Below, one piece after another: positions 58,001 through 64,000 of a stretch of DNA of 64,000 nt. Where the stretch lies: contig NC_054558.1 of NCBI RefSeq assembly GCF_017654505.1, positions 8,041,298-8,105,297 of the forward strand, read 5' to 3'. This DNA is from Polyodon spathula (lineage: Eukaryota; Chordata; Actinopteri; Acipenseriformes; Polyodontidae). Numbering within the stretch: position 1 is the first letter of the stretch; every line of letters begins with the position of its first letter. Made by a program: the position numbers and the translations under genes. The notes beneath the pieces were generated by a model. That model ran no database searches, had not been told where the DNA came from, and was given only the letters and a program-made list of their open reading frames with translations.

Positions 58001-58546
58001 TCACAGCATGTAGATCCAGATGATGTTATCAATCCCGAAGAAGACCACATAGAGGATGACCAAGGTAATGACGGTCCTGGCCGCTCTGCTCTCGAGCATG
58101 GAGCTCTGGTGCCTATCTGAGCTCCGTTTCCCTTTCATCTGCTTGCTGTGGTGGTGTAGGACCAAGAGGATGTATCCACTGGCCAAGACCATGAGACCCA
58201 TGAAGATGAAATCGAGTCCCGTGACGGCTACTCCATTGATGACGTAGGAAAGTTGGTCCTGGAAATTTACATGGCAGAAACCAAGATTGAGGGTGACTAT
58301 CTTGCAGCCCACGTCATCCAGGAGATTGTGTAATTGGAAGACAGTCATGGTTTGGGGGACTCCTCTGGTGAGGAGAACCATCATGTTGGCAAACGCGAGA
58401 TGGAACAGAATCATATCCACAGGCTGCAGTCTGCGCTCGCAATAGACAATGTGGGCATAAGCCAACAGAACCAGCAGGTTGCCCAGGATTCCCAGACCCG
58501 TTTGCAAGAGGAATGACACACCTTTGATTGTGACACAGAGATCCAT
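58001..58546 (-). pseudogene. ORA/V1R-like chemoreceptor lacking TM3-TM4 and TM7
   Basis: From a Met at 58546 the minus strand reads 181 codons. TM1 (GLGILGNLLVLLAY), TM2 (LQPVDMILFHLAFANMMVLL), and the pre-TM3 loop with Cys (LLDDVGCKIV) are normal for fish ORA, the relatives of mammalian V1R. The next residues, LNLGFC, belong to the loop after TM4. So TM3, the following intracellular loop and TM4 (very roughly 70-80 residues) are missing, with the frame kept. TM5 (GLDFIFMGLMVLASGYILLV), the SRAARTV motif and TM6 (FFGIDNIIWIY) follow, then a TGA at 58001-58003 removes TM7. A family member normally has about 300 residues. No splice sites flank the gap. Confidence 0.75.
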
Positions 58547-59587
58547 TCTGCTCAAGGTTCCACTTCTCTGTCAACCGGGGCAACCTTACCAAACAGAACA
58601 AAACAACAGATAATCGTATTTTGCTGAAGAGGCAGTAAACCAACATTAAAAGTGACAGTATTTCAGGTGGCCCACAGTTTTTAAAGAAAAGCATGCAGCA
58701 CATACCTAGCTAAAAAAAGGCATTCTATAAGATGTACAAGAGATGGAAAAGGGTTAGTTTTGTTTGTGTCTACTTATTGAACTACAGAAATTGCTACAGA
58801 TTCTTTGCACAGGCTGTAACATACCCTGGTACGCAAACTTGTAATTATTGAAAGAAAGGTGTAGTATAACAATCAAGCAAAACAGAAATAATGTAGTGCA
58901 ATAAAACTAGATATGCAGCAACTTAAACAAAAGACATAGTGTGATCACTCTTACCAGTGTCTTTTCTATTGCCACGTTGATATATTCACTGCCGGTGGTT
59001 TTCTGGGTTGGTTTGTGCAGCATTTCCATTGTTAATTGCATTTTATATCTTTTTGATGCCCCTCTAGAATAGACATTATTTCATGCACTTGAACTTAAAA
59101 TGACAGCAGAAACATAAAAGCAACACAGTCTCCTGGGATCCGGCGACAGTCCACATTGCAGTGCCTCCAGGAAGCAGAAGCACAAGTTCTGTTTGTGAAT
59201 CATTGGCGCATCTGTTTTAATATTAAAATGAAATTAGCATGGCAAAGGGTTTATTTAGCTTCAGCAGTTTGCACTGAATGTGTACAACAAATTTAAAAAG
59301 AATAAAACAGAAACGCATCAAAAACACAATAATCTTAAAACAAACATAACAAATCACAGTTTGGCTCAGCTCAATATTTGATTCCACACATATATATATT
59401 GGGTACACCGTCCGGTTGCCCTTTTGCCAAAGGCTTTAGAAGTTCCCTCTGCCCCTTTTCAAGATTTCTCTTTCTTTTTGATACCGCACTCAAGAAGACA
59501 AGATTAATCAATCAAAGATGTGTTAATTGATCAAAGTCCACAGGCATGATTATTTGATTAAACATTAATTGATTACAACCTCTAGTG
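58547..59587. other. Noncoding DNA between chemoreceptor remnant and microsatellite
   Basis: No further receptor exon upstream of the Met at 58546 is recognisable and no known repeat is seen. Confidence 0.45.
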
Positions 59588-59588
59588 T

Positions 59589-59666
<78 letters not shown>

Positions 59667-59770
59667 TATTTATTATTTATGCAGTTGGGAAAAGACAGTT
59701 GTGGATACAAAACAAAACAATATTTATGCAGTTGGGAAAAGACAGTTGTGGATACAAAACAAAACAAAAC
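59588..59770. repeat. (CA)n(TA)n microsatellite and a two-copy 46-bp tandem repeat
   Basis: (CA)n at 59590-59655 is followed by a short TA run. Then TTATGCAGTTGGGAAAAGAC plus about 26 more bases is present twice in tandem (about 59677-59766). Confidence 0.95.
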
Positions 59771-60320
59771 CCATTACCATTTAATGACTTGCTAATGTTA
59801 CCACTAACTGCCACGCATGGGATTCCTCCAGTACCCTGGGGTTTGGAAGCTGTTTTGTTAATGGACTCATACACAACATCAGGGAGCAATTAAATGTGTT
59901 TATCAAAATGATGTTAGACACTCCATCACATACTGTTTCTGTACTTATTTCTTAAAAGGTTAGCAAAGGGCGTAACTAGAAGACAAGAAACACAGTCTGT
60001 ATTACTGCGCTTCACTGTACCATTATAATAAGCATCGACAATTCAAATACAATTACTGTATGCATAACTATAAACTAACATGAAGGCCTGTTGAATTCAT
60101 AGCACGCTGCAGCCACACGCATCTACATACAGTAGGTCCCCTCTTTTCATCATGGTAAACTTTGATAAAGGTATCCTTGTCCAAATAATTTCAAATGATT
60201 CCGTTTTTTTTTTTTTTTTTAGATCCTGATTCAAGAATAGCCAGTACTATAATTTCGTTCACTGTATAATTCTATACAGTTAATCCAGTAGCTGCTGTGA
60301 ATATGTAAAGGGATATATTA
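59771..60320. other. Noncoding stretch
   Basis: Only a T-run near 60204-60221 stands out; no gene signal. Confidence 0.5.
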
Positions 60321-60885
60321 GAGTGTGGCAGGTGTGCCCCGCCCATGTGTGGATTTTGTGTTATGTGTTGCTTGTGGTGTGTTAATGTAGGTGTATAGGT
60401 GTCGGTGCACGGGATATAAATGGGTCTGTGTAGCACGAGTGATTTAAAATATATAGTTGTATTTAGGCACAAGGATTGCATAACAGTATATATAGATGCA
60501 CATTTTACTCACTCAGGGTTGTGTGTTCAGTGAGTGGAGAACGGGTGTGGAGAGGAGAGAATTAAAAACTAAAAGAAAGAAAAAGTAAATATAACAGTTG
60601 CTTTGACTCACCCTGTCTGTTTTGTTTGCTTATTTATTTTGGCATCAAGTGCCGTGTGCTGTTTTTTATTTAAATCTTTTATTTGTTTCACTCAATTAAA
60701 GGTACTGAGCGCCGCAGAGTCTCAGTTTCACCTGCCAGACATGGGGCTGCGTCCAGAGCCCAGACGAGAAGAGCACGAGCGTCCAGTGCCCAGACAGGGG
60801 AGCACAAACATCCAGACCCCAAGCGCAAACTGGGGGGCGTGGAGAGTCACCAAGGGGGGCGAGACTATGACTAAATGGGCAGTTC
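60321..60885 (+). repeat. Candidate LTR-like dispersed repeat
   Basis: The sequence starts TGTGGCAGGTGTGCCCCG and has a TATAAA at about 60413-60418. It continues with an A-rich stretch, AATTAAAG near 60694 and a GC-rich segment. A start with TG, an internal promoter and a terminator-like motif resemble a solo LTR or U3-R-U5. No second copy lies in the window, so this is recognition of style only. Confidence 0.3.
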
Positions 60886-62276
<1,391 letters not shown>

Positions 62277-63698
62277 ATATTTATATATGTATAATGATTT
62301 TAAATGCTGAATTTGTGATACGCGTGTATTTAGCTAAATCTAGACTGTAAATACGCGATTTACATGAAATTGGGTAAATACAAAGAACACCTGTTAAAAT
62401 ATAAATTTAAGGTCAAACATTTTAATATGGATGGGGGGGGAGAGGGGGCCATTTAAAATGTTTGCGCAACACTGGTGTAGTTGATGTTGAGGGAAGAGTA
62501 TACCGCCTGTGTCACAATACTTTCCCAGTGTAATCAAATAGACCATAAATAAACCCCCTTGCATATTGACCTCTGTGCAACAATTCAGAGTGTGCATAAC
62601 TGCTCTGATCATATTTGAGCAGATTGTTATTAGGATGCTTCGCTGCTGAATGAGGCTGATCATATCTCCCTGCTCTCCCGATTGGTGGTGACACTGCAGT
62701 CCTGTTATACAGCTACCTGTGAAGTTAGGGATAAGACAAGTGCAATCGAGGGCCTCTCAGGGCTGTGTTAACTGAGGCGGATTAGCAATAGCACGTTATA
62801 ATACATAGCAACTCTCCAAGAAATACATGTATATAACATATAACACATTTTAAATCACAATATGATCCAATGTTTATTAGTGAAAACATTTAAACCTGCA
62901 ATAGGATACAGTCAGCTGAGATTTGCAATTGGGTACTGCAAAAAACAGTTACAGGTAAATTAAGTTTCTTACAATGAACATTTTTAATTCATGTTACTTT
63001 AAACATATTTATAAGCTGTATGGAAACGCCAGCATTAGTAAGGGGCACAAAAACAGCTGTTATGCTTGTGTGGTGTTTGGGTGTATGCTTCATTCTGCTA
63101 AACTATGAATATTGCTAGACACATTACTGTAATGATAAGACAGATACAAACCTATTACAAAATCAATCCTACATAAGAGTAGCAATTATAAATCTTGTTG
63201 CCGTTTCTTCTAAGTGATAGCATTGTTAAATCCCAATGGTGGCTCAATAAGTGTGTAAAAAACTACATGTAATGATATTATGTACTACACCTGTGTGTGG
63301 AAACTGCTGCAACTCTATTCATCACACCTGTTTACGAGTCATGTGAAATTGTATTGAGAGACAAGTCCTAACATAATGCTGTGTTAATGCAAAATGCCCA
63401 CAGGTGGGATTAATCATTCATTGATTAAACCTCATAATACATATATACATGAGAGCAGTGGACTGACTCTGACCCTCACTTCTGTGCTTTAAACCTACTG
63501 TATCTTCACATGTAGAAAACAATTAAAACTGGATCGAAGTTTTTCTTTTCTTTTATGAGTGACTGATGGTTCATGTGCCAAAGCAAGAAGTAAGAACCAG
63601 TTTGATAGACATAGTCTAGAAGGGATTCTTCTTGTATTGTGACACTTTAAATCTGGTTTTACTGTAAACAACTACACAGAGGAATAAGTACAGTATGA
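62277..63698. other. Noncoding stretch downstream of the right-edge chemoreceptor gene
   Basis: AT-rich DNA, no exon or repeat recognised. Part may be 3'UTR of the minus-strand receptor ending at 63699. Confidence 0.45.
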
Positions 63699-64000
63699 CT
63701 AAACAGTGTAAACAGTAGTTGTTTTGGATTGAGGAATCTTAACCGTCTTAGTGCACTGCAGCTTGCTTTTGACTTTCTTGTTTGATGCGATCACGACTAT
63801 GGGAGAGATGGAGGCATAGAGCAAGGAGAAGAAAACCCTCACGTTGTTCAAATCAGCAGGAACCTTGAGCGCATACAGAGTGTAGATCCAGGTGATGTTG
63901 TCGACACCGAAGAAAACCACGAACAGGGTGACGAAAGTGACTACGATTTTGGCCGCTCGCATTTCTGGCGTGTTCTGGTTCTGCTCAGAGCTCCGAATGC
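63699..64000 (-). CDS. ORA/V1R-like chemoreceptor, 3' part (cut by window edge)
   Basis: The minus-strand frame is open from the window end to a stop at 63699-63701. It encodes the third intracellular loop (RSSEQNQNTPEMRAAK), TM6 (VTFVTLFVVFFGVDNITWIY), an extracellular loop (ALKVPADLNN), TM7 (RVFFSLLYASISPIVVIAS, with the SP motif typical of V1R/ORA) and a Lys-rich tail. The N-terminal two thirds lie beyond 64000. TM6 is close to that of the remnant at 58001-58546, so the two are relatives in tandem orientation. Fish ora1 and ora2 are known neighbours, but which member this is cannot be decided here. Confidence 0.8.
   Translation of the reverse strand, partial: IRSSEQNQNTPEMRAAKIVVTFVTLFVVFFGVDNITWIYTLYALKVPADLNNVRVFFSLLYASISPIVVIASNKKVKSKLQCTKTVKIPQSKTTTVYTV

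Overview
This is vertebrate nuclear DNA, most likely from a non-teleost ray-finned fish. A sturgeon or paddlefish is my best guess, because a CR1-type LINE at 17417-18420 looks like the one common in Acipenseriformes; this is recognition from memory and was not searched. Genes are split by GT-AG introns. The DNA is rich in microsatellites, SINEs, MITE-like elements and a decayed LTR retrotransposon. Most long open frames are chance or simple-repeat artefacts; the real genes had to be assembled exon by exon from splice sites and reading phase.

Left part (1-17 kb): a cluster of regulators of complement activation. Positions 741-1325 hold the last two coding exons of an upstream paralogue, ending in a GPI-anchor-like tail. 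A TATA promoter with two abutting TTACGTAA boxes then precedes a ten-exon gene (3398-11494) for a type I membrane protein: signal peptide, four sushi/SCR domains, duplicated Thr/Pro-rich stalk exons, a transmembrane exon and a short cytoplasmic tail (358 codons). Downstream, at 13756-14360, a second copy of the GPI-like tail exons sits in the same splice phase, so the gene could make either a transmembrane or a GPI-anchored form.

Middle (17-46 kb): mostly repeats. It holds a minus-strand CR1 LINE fragment, MITEs, SINEs, a CpG-rich minus-strand promoter-like region near 33.8-34.1 kb with only weak candidate exons behind it, a 38-bp minisatellite (36.6-37.8 kb), and a dead Ty3/gypsy element at 37921-42976. 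In that element integrase lies before reverse transcriptase, the order known from the Gmr1 group.

Right part (45.5-64 kb): a complete SLC26A9 anion transporter/channel gene (a leader exon plus 20 coding exons, 792 codons, plus strand), whose model sums to whole codons and matches the usual family length of about 790. One intron contains a 40-bp minisatellite that runs into a splice acceptor. Beyond it are two minus-strand ORA/V1R-like chemoreceptor sequences: one shortened (58001-58546) and one cut by the window edge (63699-64000).

SLC26A9 and the complement-regulator cluster are both on human 1q32, so their closeness here fits conserved vertebrate synteny.
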